NCBI GenBank assembly: GCA_005656395.1
Contig: SRSI01000078.1
Location: 868,001 to 932,000, forward strand
Source: Strongyloides papillosus
Lineage: Eukaryota > Nematoda > Chromadorea > Rhabditida > Strongyloididae
Length of the DNA stretch: 64,000 nt
Direction: 5' to 3'
Shown here: piece by piece, positions 11,487-23,699 of the stretch
Layout: every line of letters begins with the position of its first letter
Numbering within the stretch: position 1 is the stretch's first letter
Program-made: the position numbers and the translations under genes
The notes under the pieces: generated by a model
The model's database searches: none
What the model was told of the DNA's origin: nothing
Seen by the model: the letters and a program-made list of their open reading frames with translations, nothing else

Positions 11487-13355
11487 TTATTTTTTTAGTG
11501 ATTATATTTTTTTCTTCTTAATACTCTATTCGATCAAAAAATTTGCCCAAATATACTCATTATGATTAAAAATGAATATAAATTATAATGAAGAATGGCA
11601 TCCCTTCGACAAATTACTCCATCAATTTTTTTATTATATAATTAATTTTTTTTAAAAGCTTTATTATTTTTAGTTTAATATTATGTTAACAAGAAAAAAT
11701 TTTATGTATTATGAAACCTGTTTGAAAAAGAAAAACAAGCAATTATTACTTTTGTTGTTTTTAAGGTGTTAAGCAAATCTTAATTATTGAAATGGATGTT
11801 TTTGAGTTATTTTCTCATACTCCTCTTAACATTTAATTTTAATAAAATTTATATAACAATAAAGTGTATTTAATTTCTTCATTTTCAATTTATAATAAAA
11901 ATCTTTATCAACTGTTTTAGTTTATATGCAAACATCTATTTTTGCTACTTCAAATGTAAGAAGCTTTAAAATGAATATCTTCGAACTAAAGCAAATTTAT
12001 ATTAAAAAGAAAGTCTTTAGTTATTTATTCTTTTTTTGTTATTAAAAAATAAAGTTAATGATTAAATAGATAAACTTGATTACTTCACAATATACTTATG
12101 ATTAATTTTTGTAAAAATCATAGACATTAAAGATTTGTTTTGTCATTTTAAGAGAAATTTTAAGATGATTTATTTATAGATTTGAATTGACATAATTTAA
12201 TTAGTTTTAAGAAAAAAAATAAATTATATTATTTTAATTTTTATACTGTCATATATGCACATAAACACTGGGACTATATTTGTATAATGAATAAGTGATA
12301 CTTTATATGTGTGATAGTGAATTACAATATGTCTTTTAATATACACAAATATAATATAGCTCAATTGATAATTTATCTATATTAATCATCATTTGTTGTT
12401 ATATTAAAAGCTGCGTATGCTGAGTAGCTCATGCGTTTGACTAACTTTTGTTTCAATATATTTTTAGCTTAACATTACAATAATCATTAAAATTATATTT
12501 TATTTATTTTATTGTGATAACATATATGATATAAATAATGTTAGAACAACTTTGTTACTAAAAATGAATTGCTTATATAAATTTTAGTAATGTGCTTTAT
12601 TTCCCTACCGGTGTTCATTTATAATTTTTTATATTAAAACCATTATAAATATAAAATCATTTTAACGCTTTCTTTTATAGTTATATAGAGTATTACATTT
12701 ATAGAAGATCATTCATATATTTTATTAGTCAATAACCACTATTCGTTTAAGGGTTTTTTTTTATAAAAATGTTTGATTTATTTTATCTAAAAAAGAATCT
12801 TATCAAAATATATAATATATAAAATTTTGAGAAAACTTCATCCATTAACATAGAAATTTTGCCCTTCTTTTTATCACGAATATATGTTATCTGATCAAAA
12901 TATGTAGAAGTTACACATATTGTATTGTGTAAAAATTTTGAAGCTATTTAACATTTAAGTAATTTATATTTATATATTGTTATTAGAAAAGTTTTCTCAT
13001 CTTTACCAATAACCTTGTTCTTTCTATGTTGATTTACCATTTTAAACATAGTCTTTTGCCGATGTTGTATGGTACTCTTGCCATTTAGATTATGATAGTA
13101 CTAATCGATGCATTGACGGCACACCTTTTTATTTGTAAATCTACTTTATAAAAAGTGGCCTCAAATTACAAATAGTTTTATACTATTTTGTTAAGTTTAT
13201 CATAAATTCAATACTTAAATATCATTTCACCTTCTTAATGAGAAATTATTTTTAAACCTGTTACCATTTAACACATTATATTTTTTCTCATAAAATTATT
13301 TATACAAATAATTATTCATTTATTAATACATATATTTTTATGAGTAGTTATAACA
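11487..13355. other. AT-rich intergenic region
   Basis: The 3' UTR of RER1 is followed by AT-rich sequence. I see no gene. Small less AT-rich patches occur at 12408-12445 (aaaagctgcgtatgctgag, with a weak GCGTATG/CATGCG stem) and 13040-13130, but neither can be assigned to an RNA or protein. Confidence 0.5.
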
Positions 13356-14484
13356 ATGGAAATTACTATTTTAATGGGTAAAGAAGAAAAAATCGTTTCT
13401 GGAATATCATCAGATACAACTTGTGCGGATATTATTTATGCTATGGCGCATTCATCGGGTCAGAAAGGAAAGTTTGTGTTACTTGCAAAATTTAGTGAAG
13501 GAGTAGGTTGCCTATATATTTTTTAATTTATCGTAGTTTATAGGAATATAAATTTTTACCAAATGAAAAAGTCTTAGAAGTTATGAAAATAAAGAACTTT
13601 AAAAATAATTTAGAATTAAGGCAAATTTTTCCGACAATTGAACGATCAAAATCTTTAAATAAAAATGATAAAACAATTAATAAATCACCTTTACAGTATA
13701 CTCAAAACTCAAAAATTGGAAACATTATGGATGACCAAAGAATTCTAAATAATCATTTATATCTGCAACAATCTTATACGCAAAAATTTTCTGATAAAAA
13801 ATTATGTGAAGAGAATAATTTTAGAAAAAATATTAATGATCATGCTGATAATCGTCCCCCACCACCAGGTATATTTAAAAATATAAAAAAATGAGAAATA
13901 TTTTCATGTGTTTTAAATTATTTTTAGCATATAGAGACGTGATAAATCAAAAGTATAGATCATTGATTGGAAACAATTCAACCTTAGAAAAGAAACAATA
14001 TAAACAAAGACATTCACATGTGAATTATGATTTGGGTATATTAGATGTTCAGACAGACGTCAATTCACCAATTACACTCCTAACAAACATAAATAGAAGT
14101 TGCAATCACATTCTAAAAGAACAACAAGCATTGTTACAGTCTTTGGAAATAGAATTTTCATCAGAAGAGGAGAAGGAATTTTATCAGTTATTAAAGCAAA
14201 AATCAAATTTAGATATGATAATTTCGCAAGTTAAAGAATGTAATTATGAAGAAAAGTTGATAAATTGTAAAAAAGAAAGTTTAGGGCTTCAAAACCAAAT
14301 AAAATCGGTGGAAACAAACATTCAACAGATGAATGATGATATTGATCATTATAATAAACTAATATCTCGCCTAGAACATGAAATAAGTGTTATTTTAGAA
14401 CAAGATAAAAATGATTATTACAACAAACCTTCATCTATTCCTTCCGTGAATAGATATGGATCTAATAAAGCATCTGTTTATTAA
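13356..14484 (+). CDS. N-terminal RASSF protein (RASSF7/8-like): Ras-association domain plus coiled coil
   Basis: Three exons, 13356..13502, 13544..13868 and 13928..14484, give 342 aa; the introns are 41 and 59 bp. The first 65 or so residues form a ubiquitin-like Ras-association domain at the very N-terminus (MEITILMGKEEKIVSGIS, TTCADIIYAMAHSSGQKG, EYKFLPNEKVLEVM). This arrangement and sequence resemble vertebrate RASSF7/8, which start with MELKVWVDG. A polar Asn/Lys-rich linker leads to RPPPPAYRDV across the second intron, also typical of the subfamily. Residues from about 210 to 320 are a Glu/Lys/Gln/Leu-rich coiled coil. Family members act as scaffolds at cell junctions and in mitotic or stress signalling without a SARAH domain. 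No catalytic motif is present. Confidence 0.85.
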
Positions 14485-14729
14485 AATTATTTATTTATTT
14501 TAACAAACAAAAATATAATGTCTTATAATATATATATTCAATTTATTTTTATTTAATAAATTTTTACTTAATTTTATGATAAAACTAGAAATTATTGTGA
14601 TTAACCTAAATTAAAAAATAAGTTGACCTTCATTTCGGTAAAAAAACTTTACTGAAGTAGACAAGAAACTTATCCATTTATGTTTATCATTTTTTTATTA
14701 TAAATTTATTAAAAAAAATAACTTGCAAT

Positions 14730-17399
14730 TTATTCATAATCCATGATTGTTGAAACATTTTGTGCCTCATTCATGAATCCATTTACTGCATGACCATTCA
14801 TACTATTTGCAACCATAATTGGATTTATATTATTAGAATCATATGAATAATTATGGAAAGATTGAGATTTTTGGATAATTGATTGATTTGGTAAAGTAAA
14901 ATCTTGTTCATTCCTTTGGTACATATTATTATTATAGTATATTGGATTAATCATACTGTTTCTATTAATTGTATCCCCTGATACTCCATAGTAATAATCA
15001 AATGTACCCCTACATGAATCTTGATAAATATCATTATTTTGTGGTGTAACCATTGTCGCTTTATTTGGATAACTATTATCAAAAGGCAAATTTGATTTTG
15101 TAACGGTAAATTTTGTAAAACGTGTATTTTTACCTCCTCCAACTGGCGATTGAATAGTTGTTGGCGTTAAATTACTCAAATAATGGTTATCATTATTATA
15201 AGGTGATGAATTATTTTCAATATAAAATAATGGCTTTTGATAATCAGGATAATTAGGATTAGAGTTATTTATAGATATGTTATTATTACTTTGACAATTT
15301 GACTCATTTCCTTGAGGTTGTTGATTAGAATTTTGAGATGTTGATCGTATCATTTGAGCCATTTCGGGAGATACCATATTTTGTGTTAAAGTAACATTAT
15401 AATCAGGATCACATTCTAAACTTGATGATGCTATATTTGAAAAATTACAATCGAAAAAGTCGCAACTTTCACTTCTTTGTACAGTTGCCTCTGTTACACT
15501 TGACGATGACCTTGAAATTGGTATATTCTGATATGATGTATTATATGAAGATTCAGAATATTGACTATTCATAGATAAAATAGAACAATTAGACCATGAA
15601 TTATTCATTGTTTTATATTGCTCAGTCTTTGGACCATTAGAACATGATCGTATATCATCTATATTAAGATTAATATTATCACAAGTAACGGTTTCCATTG
15701 TTTCAAGTAATTCATGCATCATTGGATCAATTGGTTGAGCTCCATGAATTTCAATCATCTTAAGATTATCATACATTACATTTCCTAACAACAAAACAGT
15801 TGGAATAAAAAGGAGCATATTTCCGAATCTTGATGAAGCAACTGTTCTTGGATGCGTCTCTTGAATTATGTGATAAAGAGTTTCATGAACACGATCTCTA
15901 AAATCAGCTATCACCTCAGCAGTTTCTGTTGTCAATCCTTTAATATCTAAATAAATTATATCAATATTAATAATGATATTATTAACATACGAGGATTTAA
16001 AACAATTATAGCTTTCATTAAAATTATCTCTTCGTCTGTAAAATTAAAACTTCTAAATGGTTCAACAAGCTCATCAAGTGATCTTTGAATTATCTTATTT
16101 GCAAGATGACTAAAAATAAATCAAATTTTACTTTATTATATATTTAACATACTATGGATCATCATACAAAATATCAACATCTCTGGGAACACATCCATAA
16201 TTACATAAACAAACAAGATTTGCATCTTTCGTAGTTCTTGAAGTAAAAGCAGAAAAACTAAATATAGCTAATGGTGCGTATGATGACTTTATCATTAACA
16301 ATTTATCATTTGTATTGCGAATGTCCATTACGTGACTCAATTGCTCTACCCAATCTATAATATCAATGAGATTTCTATGAGCTACAGCTCTAATTTCTTC
16401 AGAACGAACTTGAGATGTTGTCTGATACTTCATCTTAAAAGCAATTAGTGTTTTTGATATAATTACGTTTACCTACCTCAGTGCGTTTACCAACTAATAT
16501 TGATGGATCTTCTAATACACTTCTAATAGATGAATATGATAATGGGTATAAATTTACACCAAAATCACTACTATCTCCATTTGTAGTCATTGATTCAATT
16601 TTAACTAGATAATTAAGGAGTTGTCTCATATCAGAAGGTATCTTATGAATCCATTCACTTTTTTTTACTATCTTACTATTACTAATATTAAACTCATCTT
16701 CTGTACTACTATGATCAGTCAAATTATTTTGACTTTTTAAACTTTTTCTAGATTTTGCAAAGGCTCCCTTTAATGACATGTCTCTGTCAGGTCGCACCGC
16801 TACAAATATTGCAATTATTAGAAATGATAAATTGAAAATCAAGTTATTACATACCTTTCGGATCCATTCCAACTTCAAGACATTTTTTAAATCTACAAAA
16901 ACGACAAGAATTCCTTTCATCTAAAAATAATTTAATGTTAAATAGGTATGCATTTATACATAAATCTATCATTTATTTATAAAAAAATATATTCACTTAC
17001 GTCTATCAACAATGCAAGTTCCTTGATATCGACATACATAATCTTTGGTTCTTTTCAACGTTCTACGAAAAAATCCTTTGCATCCAAAGCATGTTGGAAC
17101 ACCATAATGCATTCGTGCTGGTGAATCCCCACAAACCCGGCATTTATCTACAGGTCTAGTAGCTAAAAAATGTTAATAATTAATTGAATACAATTTAAGA
17201 AAATACTTTGAACGATATTGCCAACGGAAGTAGATAATGGAATTGTTATATCTTGATTTAATTGACCAATATCTCTATTATCATTTTCCAAACATTGATT
17301 AACTTTGCATTCCTCTTCTCCTATATAACTATCATCTGGATTTGAATATTCAAAACTGTGAGGCATTGATGCACGCCTTTCATATAGATTATAGTCCAT
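14730..17399 (-). CDS. Nuclear hormone receptor (HNF4-like nematode NHR) with long Asn/Ser-rich C-terminal tail
   Basis: Seven exons on the minus strand: 17399..17207, 17162..17001, 16920..16855, 16799..16477, 16433..16153, 16109..15991 and 15946..14730. All junctions are GT..AG, introns are 43-80 bp, and the product is 786 aa. Two C4 zinc fingers lie at residues 72-92 and 108-132, with P-box Cys89-Phe-Gly-Cys-Lys-Gly94, [16 protein letters not shown], and a second finger ending [20 protein letters not shown] ligand-binding domain runs from about 175 to 467; it has [17 protein letters not shown] and a closing helix MMHELLETM (457-465) that fits an AF-2 motif. About 320 further residues are Asn/Ser/Tyr/Gln-rich and low in complexity. 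The protein should bind DNA and respond to an unknown small ligand. The exact nhr orthologue is not identified. Confidence 0.92.
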
Positions 17400-18036
17400 T
17401 ATATTTTAAAGAACTTTTAATATAACCAGTCACAAGGTGCTGGAGATTCTATAGAATAAAATATTTACAGTATTGGTGTATTCTATAACCTAAAATAAAA
17501 TTAGTTTAATTTTTTTCCTCTAAATAAATTTATATATTATCGCCAAATTTATCAAAAAATAAACATGTGATTAAATTATTGAAATAAACAAAATATTAAA
17601 ACTTTTTTTTACAATAATGGAAATGATATATATTTTGGTATAGTTAAGTATCAATGATTGTTGGCAGAAAATTTCTACTATCAAATAAAAGTTTTTTTCT
17701 AATATCTTTATATTTGACATTCCAAATATACTTACAAGCATTTTTGTTAAACTTTTTATCGCCATCTATGACATTATTTTATTTCAAAAAAGAAGTTTTC
17801 ATTAATAAGATGTTAATGTCATTTCTTTAGTTAAATATAATATCAATGGCCTTTTTATTAAATTTAACTTAAAAATACAGTTACATATCATAAAATTTAA
17901 ATTTACCTAATATAATATAGGAGGTGTATTAATATAATAAAATCTAAAGAAAATACATTGAATATAATATTTTAATGCGGTAAATATTACGGTGTGAAAC
18001 AGTTGAAAATGATAAATTTAGATATAGAATAACAAA
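17400..18036. other. Divergent promoter region between NHR and small gene
   Basis: This 637-bp AT-rich spacer lies between two divergent start codons. A short open frame at 17571-17765 (minus) is AT-rich and looks like noise. I see no specific binding site. Confidence 0.35.
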
Positions 18037-18427
18037 ATGACTGAACCATCAGATGCTGTCAATCTTATTTTATCACCGCTAATTATTCAAAATTTGGTGA
18101 GTGCGCGACAATCTATTTAAGATGGGTGTTGTAATTGTTAGTGATATGCATGTGAATTTTTATTTTAATTACATACATAATATATATATATTAGAGAACT
18201 TATGATATGAAGAGTAAAGATAATTCGTTTTTTTACCAACTTCCGGCACTTTCATTAACTTTGTATTATCTCTTTGAGGTATTTCTTGATTTTTAAATGA
18301 ATATTTTTGACATATATTGTACATAAAATATTTTGCTGAGTATGTTGAAAATATACATAAATATAGAAAAATATATAATGGTATGCAGCAATCAGACAGT
18401 TTTGTCTCGCTACAACATCCTTGTTAA
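18037..18427 (+). CDS. Small three-exon protein of 76 aa with one hydrophobic segment, unknown
   Basis: Predicted exons are 18037..18096 (20 codons), 18195..18278 (28 codons) and 18341..18427 (28 codons plus stop), with phase-0 junctions throughout: GTGAGT...ATTAG (98 bp) and GTATTT...CTGAG (62 bp). The protein begins MTEPSDAVNLILSPLIIQNL. Its middle, FFYQLPALSLTLYYLFEYV, could cross a membrane once. It ends QQSDSFVSLQHPC. Base composition in the exons is clearly less AT-rich than the flanks, and all three pieces stay open in the frame forced by the splice sites. I do not recognise the family. The CTGAG acceptor is less typical than the others here, so the last exon is the least certain. It is divergent from the NHR gene. 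Confidence 0.55.
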
Positions 18428-20042
18428 TAAAAAGTGAAGAATGTTAATAAAAATGTTAAATTTAGATCAACAATTTTAAATAAATTAAAATAAATGATGT
18501 AATGATAACCTTTAAATAGCATTAACGCAATTATAATTTAAATTAATGTAAAATATAATAGTAATTTGTAACTGATATACATATATATTTATTTAGAAGT
18601 TGTCATATACAATAAGAATAAAAGGTAAATCCTATAAAAAAATTAATGACGTTAATTTGATCTATAATTAAATAAAAACATGTTAGAGACATGTGATTGA
18701 AGCAAGAAATAGAAGCAGTTTTTAAAATTAAGAATTATTTCTTTAAGTTATCGTGGAAAAAATGTTCTTTTCAATTATAATATACTAAGTTGATATGCTT
18801 CATTAAAATTAGATTATTATTTTTGTTAAATTTTACTATTAAACAACAACAAAAAAAAGTCTAAAAATTTCTTGGAATTTTAAGAAATTTAACTTCAAAC
18901 TATTAAAAATATAAGTTAAAAGTTTAATCTAGGTTAAATTTTTATCAAGAAAAAATTAACAATGGTAAAAATAATAAAACGATTACATTTATACTTTTTT
19001 TACAAATATTTATGTGATCAATGAATTTTAAATGTTATCTCTCAAATAGTAATGTTAATAAATATCAATCTAAAGTTACATTTGAAACGGCATAAAAAAA
19101 AGTATTTTTTAAAATAGTATATTAATATAAAGATATATTAAAAGAAAAAATATCTATTTTAAAAAATTTTAATAATAAATTCTGACTAATATGATTTTAC
19201 TAAAAATCTAACATACTTTTCTAACATTTTTTTGCATATCAACATCAAATCTTATATTTATTTTATCATAAACATTTATTAGTATAAATGAACAGTTAAA
19301 AAAGCGGTAACTGTCCAAATAATGTTAAAAAAATATTTGTAATAAGAAAAAATAAGATAATTTTTTAAAAATATGAGTTTCACTTTCTTTGTACTACTGC
19401 GTAATCTTCAAAAGTTTGATTTGACCATTAAAAATTAATATTATCTGGTGTTTAGTAAATAATGTAGAAAAAAAATTTAATAGAGTTATCTAAACAATTT
19501 GTATTAAAAAAATAAACAATAATTGTATAAAATTTCAAACAATGAAAAGAAATATAACTAATTATTGTAAAAACGTTTCGTTATAAAAAAGATTAATTTT
19601 ACCAGACTTTTACCATTGCTTGAAAGTTAATTTAAAATAACAAATAAATTATAGCTTTTATCTTTATGTGAGTAAATAATTATTTGACGAATAAATATGG
19701 TAAATGAATTAACGAAAAATATCAAAACAGTCGGTAGTTTAAGTAAAAATATTTAAATATATATTTTTTTGTTAAATTCACCAAAAGAATTTTAAAAAAA
19801 AGAGTTCTTAATTCATTTAAATTTGAATCATCCTAAAAGTTAAAACATTAAATATAGTATTTCAAAATTAAGTGTTTAAACTTTGATTTTTAAATTAAAC
19901 TTCTTCTACGTCACAATTCTAACAAAAACATCTGAAACTGCTTTGTCTTACTATTCAAAAACGTTAAAAATTGTTAAATAAAATTGAAAATTTCATATTT
20001 ATGAGATATTTTAATAAAAAACTTTTTTGATTTTATCATAAT

Positions 20043-20268
20043 TGTAATGAAGATAATAACCACCTACGGATAGGTGGAGAATGACAGAATAAAACCCACA
20101 TATTGATATTTAACTAGAAAGAGATTTATATATTATTCATTCATTTATTATTATTATTGTTTAAGATATATCACATATAATAAAATACTTGCTTACATCT
20201 TAATCTAAAGTCTTTATATCGGTATATCTTGGGTTGAGATCCCTAAATGGGATCTCCCCATGATAACA
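20043..20268. mobile_element. Possible solo LTR or other short insertion (226 bp)
   Basis: The segment starts TGTAATGAAG and ends CATGATAACA, so it has the TG...CA ends of an LTR, and it is flanked on both sides by TAAT, a possible 4-bp target duplication. It contains two GC-richer perfect hairpins that stand out in the desert: CCACCT/AGGTGG at 20060-20077 and GAGATCCC/GGGATCTC at 20236-20256. No second copy is seen in the window, and a 4-bp A/T duplication is weak evidence. Confidence 0.35.
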
Positions 20269-21726
20269 TAATGTATATATATATTTTTTGATGAAAAATA
20301 ATTTCAATTTATAATTTTTTGATGATTCAATGGTAGATGATAACTATAATTTATTTTACAAAGACAATCCAAATAATTCTAAATATCAAATAAAGTTTAT
20401 ATTTTATCATTAAAAGTTACTACAAATATTTACAAAATTTTTATATTCAACAAAAACCTACTAATTCGTATACAACATTTGCAATGATTTTGTACTTTAA
20501 AGGTTTAAAAAATTATATTTTATAATATTATTAGAAAAATTGTGAAAGATAACATTTTTTTCTTTAAAAAAGCACTACTCAAGTAACAGTATACTAAAAA
20601 AGTAAGATTTGTAAGTTTTAAAAGTTAAACTTTTTTTACTAATACTAAATAATTTGATAAATTAGTTATGTAGCATAAAATTAACGTTAATTATGTTTAT
20701 ATGGTTATTTGGTAGCAATTAATTTACATTTAATGTAATATCTTTACTTTATATTTTTAAATGACATTTTATACAAGAAAACGTTAAATTTAATGAAAAA
20801 GTTTTATTATGCAATTATTCACGAATATTCTCTAATAACTTTTTTTCTATACATGAATCAAATTCTTGATATATTAGATTAACAAACTTAGATAAAAATT
20901 ACCGTTATACAAAAAATATACACATATTAGATAAATATACTAGTATTACAATTTAATAAAATTATATCTTTTGCAAAGTAAAAAAAGTAATTAATTTTCT
21001 GCAATATTTTCAAGTTTGATACTTAAGTCATACATCATCTTGTGTAAAAATAGAAAAAATATAGAACAATTTATTAATCAAATTCATAGAAGTATTTAAA
21101 AATTAGTATAATTCGATATCTTTACTAAATGTGTAAAATTTATATATCGTATTTAAATTGTTATTGAAAGTAGTTCACAGATTTAAGAATTATACATAAA
21201 TTCTGTGACAAAAATAAGTTAAAATTTTTTATCATTCTATTATGTGTAATAAATTATAGAAATACATCTTTTAAATTCTTTATTATTTATTTCTTAATCA
21301 TTTTATCACTATAGAAGTATGCCATTATCAAATATTCCTTAAGGAAGAAGAAAGTTGTTTTATTGGATTACATAATTGAAATTTAATGTAAAAATTTAAT
21401 TGAACTTTAAATCCAAGAATGGATTTTAAAATAGTTATGATAGTTTTTAGAAAGTCATCATATTTAATTATTTTTTGAATAATTTTTAATCCCTATATAG
21501 AAAAAAAAACTAAAGGTTTCATTTCAATCTATGTTTGTGATATAAAAAATAAAAGAATGTACTTGAAATTTTCTTCCATAACAAGAAAAATTTTTCATCA
21601 CTTATTATAATGAATTTAGACTAACTTGTCAAAGGATGAATGTTGGTTTTAATAACAAATTTTCATATAACTGTAATTTATTGTATTGTATACCAAACAT
21701 CACAAGATAAATGTCATCTTGTAGAG

Positions 21727-22315
21727 CAAATTGAGAACTATCATTATCGTCATGTCGTTTTTATCAGTTTAATTTCAAAAGTTCTCAACATTGTAGATTA
21801 ATATATGTTCAAAAATGACCTTAAAATCATTTTTGTAAAAAATTAAAAACTAAATATTTTCGAAATAAATTTGGTGAGAAAATTAATTTTTATTCACCTA
21901 AAAGGCATAAAAGAAAAAACTTTACAGATTTAAAGCAATTAATCTCAAAATAAAAGTATGAGTATTATAAAAAAGAGGATCATCTAAAGCACCACGATGA
22001 GAACTAAAAAAATATATACTAAATATAAAAGAATTCAATTTTAGTTATTGCTAATTAACAACAATGGCTTCATAAATATCGTATGAATTTACTCCTGACC
22101 AATATTCAAAACGAACAAAAATTCGCCTATACTGACAAATTTACTAGATAAACTATTAAATTGGAAAAAGTGTGTCCCATATGATCATCGTAAAGAATTA
22201 TTCTATTTATCAAACAAGAATGAAGCAACAAAAGATTCAAATTGTTTAGACAAGCTTAAATCTGCCTTCACTGCCTTTTTAAGTCTGTAAATCATAGCTT
22301 TTTTTCAAATATAAT
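21727..22315. repeat. Old dispersed repeat, copy B
   Basis: This is the partner of 6978-7590, same orientation. Matching landmarks in order: caaattgagaactatc, a ttcaaaagttctcaacattgta block, gaaaattaatttttattcacc, aggatcatctaaagc, and acgaacaaaaattcg near 22110. Stops and indels in all frames show that it is not coding now. Confidence 0.6.
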
Positions 22316-23699
22316 TAATAACCTTTTGATACGTTGACGACAATGCAATGGTTAAAATTATGTCTTATTTTTAATGAAAATATTGAATTTTCTACTAAAT
22401 TTTAGCATTCTAGATTTTCTTAGCACAAGAAGGACATTTATTGCTTGACAGCTTAGTATTAAAACAACTACTTTTTTATAATATATAAAACTGTTGATTT
22501 TTTAGTTGTTAAATTTTAGTTTTTCATAACCTACATCTACATAATCACTATTTTTGGTAGCTTTCGAAATTTGTTTATAAAAAATTTTTGTTTTCTATAA
22601 AAGGTAATTCAATAGTATGACATTACGGAGTGTTAAAATTCTCTCAAAGTACTTTAAAATTGTACATTTTATAAATTAACTAAAAAATATATTTTATTAA
22701 ATGACAGATTTTTTTGTTTTAAGGAAAAAACATTTCAAGAATAAATAATTAACAAATAAATGTTTAAAACCAAATTCAAGTATGAATAACTCTATTTAAG
22801 CATAACTTCTTTTAATACTTTACATAAAAATAAATTTAATTTATTTTTTAAGTACTCAATTACTATAAAATAAATTAAAGTACAGAATTATCAATGTTTG
22901 ATTGACATAAGCATATAATATTGTATTTTATTTCTATTAAAACGATAATTTTTGCACTTTCAAATCAAATTGCACTAAATCTCATGATAATTTTCTAACG
23001 TTTCATTAATCAAAAGAAAAACTTACATTAATATTTTGATTATTCAATAATTTTAGTTCACATCTAATCATTAAAAATTTATTTAATTGTATTTACAATT
23101 TTTAGTACAATATATATTTAAAAATATGTTTAAATTTTATAGAAAAATAATTTTAATCAAAACAAGAAGGAACTAGTTTATTACTAAATAAATTTTTCTT
23201 ATCATTGAAAGTACTTTCAATAAAGTTTTAATTAATGGAAGTGTATTGTTTTAAATTTCGTCAAAAAAATATAATATTTTATAAATATTTTTTGAGTTTT
23301 CATAAAATTTTACTACAAAACAATTGGTTATTCTAATGTAGTTAATCATCAATGATGCTGCAGAGGAATTAATCAAATGTCATATTGACTTTTGCTGCAG
23401 TTTGTGTAGAAGTCATGAAAAAATCTTGAATGGCAAACAAATGTCACAAAAAATTTTTTTAACTATAGAATCATTCTAGAAAGTTCAGTTAAATAATAAT
23501 ATAAATACACAGCTATAGGTTAAACTCTTAATAATAAAAAAGTGCTCCTCTTTTTATTTATAATCACTTTATTAAAAGTAATAATTTTTAAATTTTTAAT
23601 AAAGAAGTAAAGAATATTAGTAGTGAAATTAGTTGATAAAAGGCAATCTTTTTTATTTTTAGTATTTTTCAATCAGATTTAAAAATATATTAAATCCTT

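Larger units (their letters stand above)
18428..23699. other. AT-rich desert with repeat remnants
   Basis: About 5.3 kb without a supported gene. It holds a possible solo LTR (20043-20268) and copy B of a dispersed repeat (21727-22315), listed separately. A 45-codon open patch at 23342-23479 with coding-like composition is discussed under findings. The rest is poly-A/T-rich sequence in which I see nothing. Confidence 0.5.

Noticed and set aside
16435..16920. 161-codon open frame on the minus strand starting [12 protein letters not shown]
   Set aside because: Its first part is the NHR zinc-finger exon read in the wrong frame; only the part before 16800 is genuine and belongs to the NHR gene.
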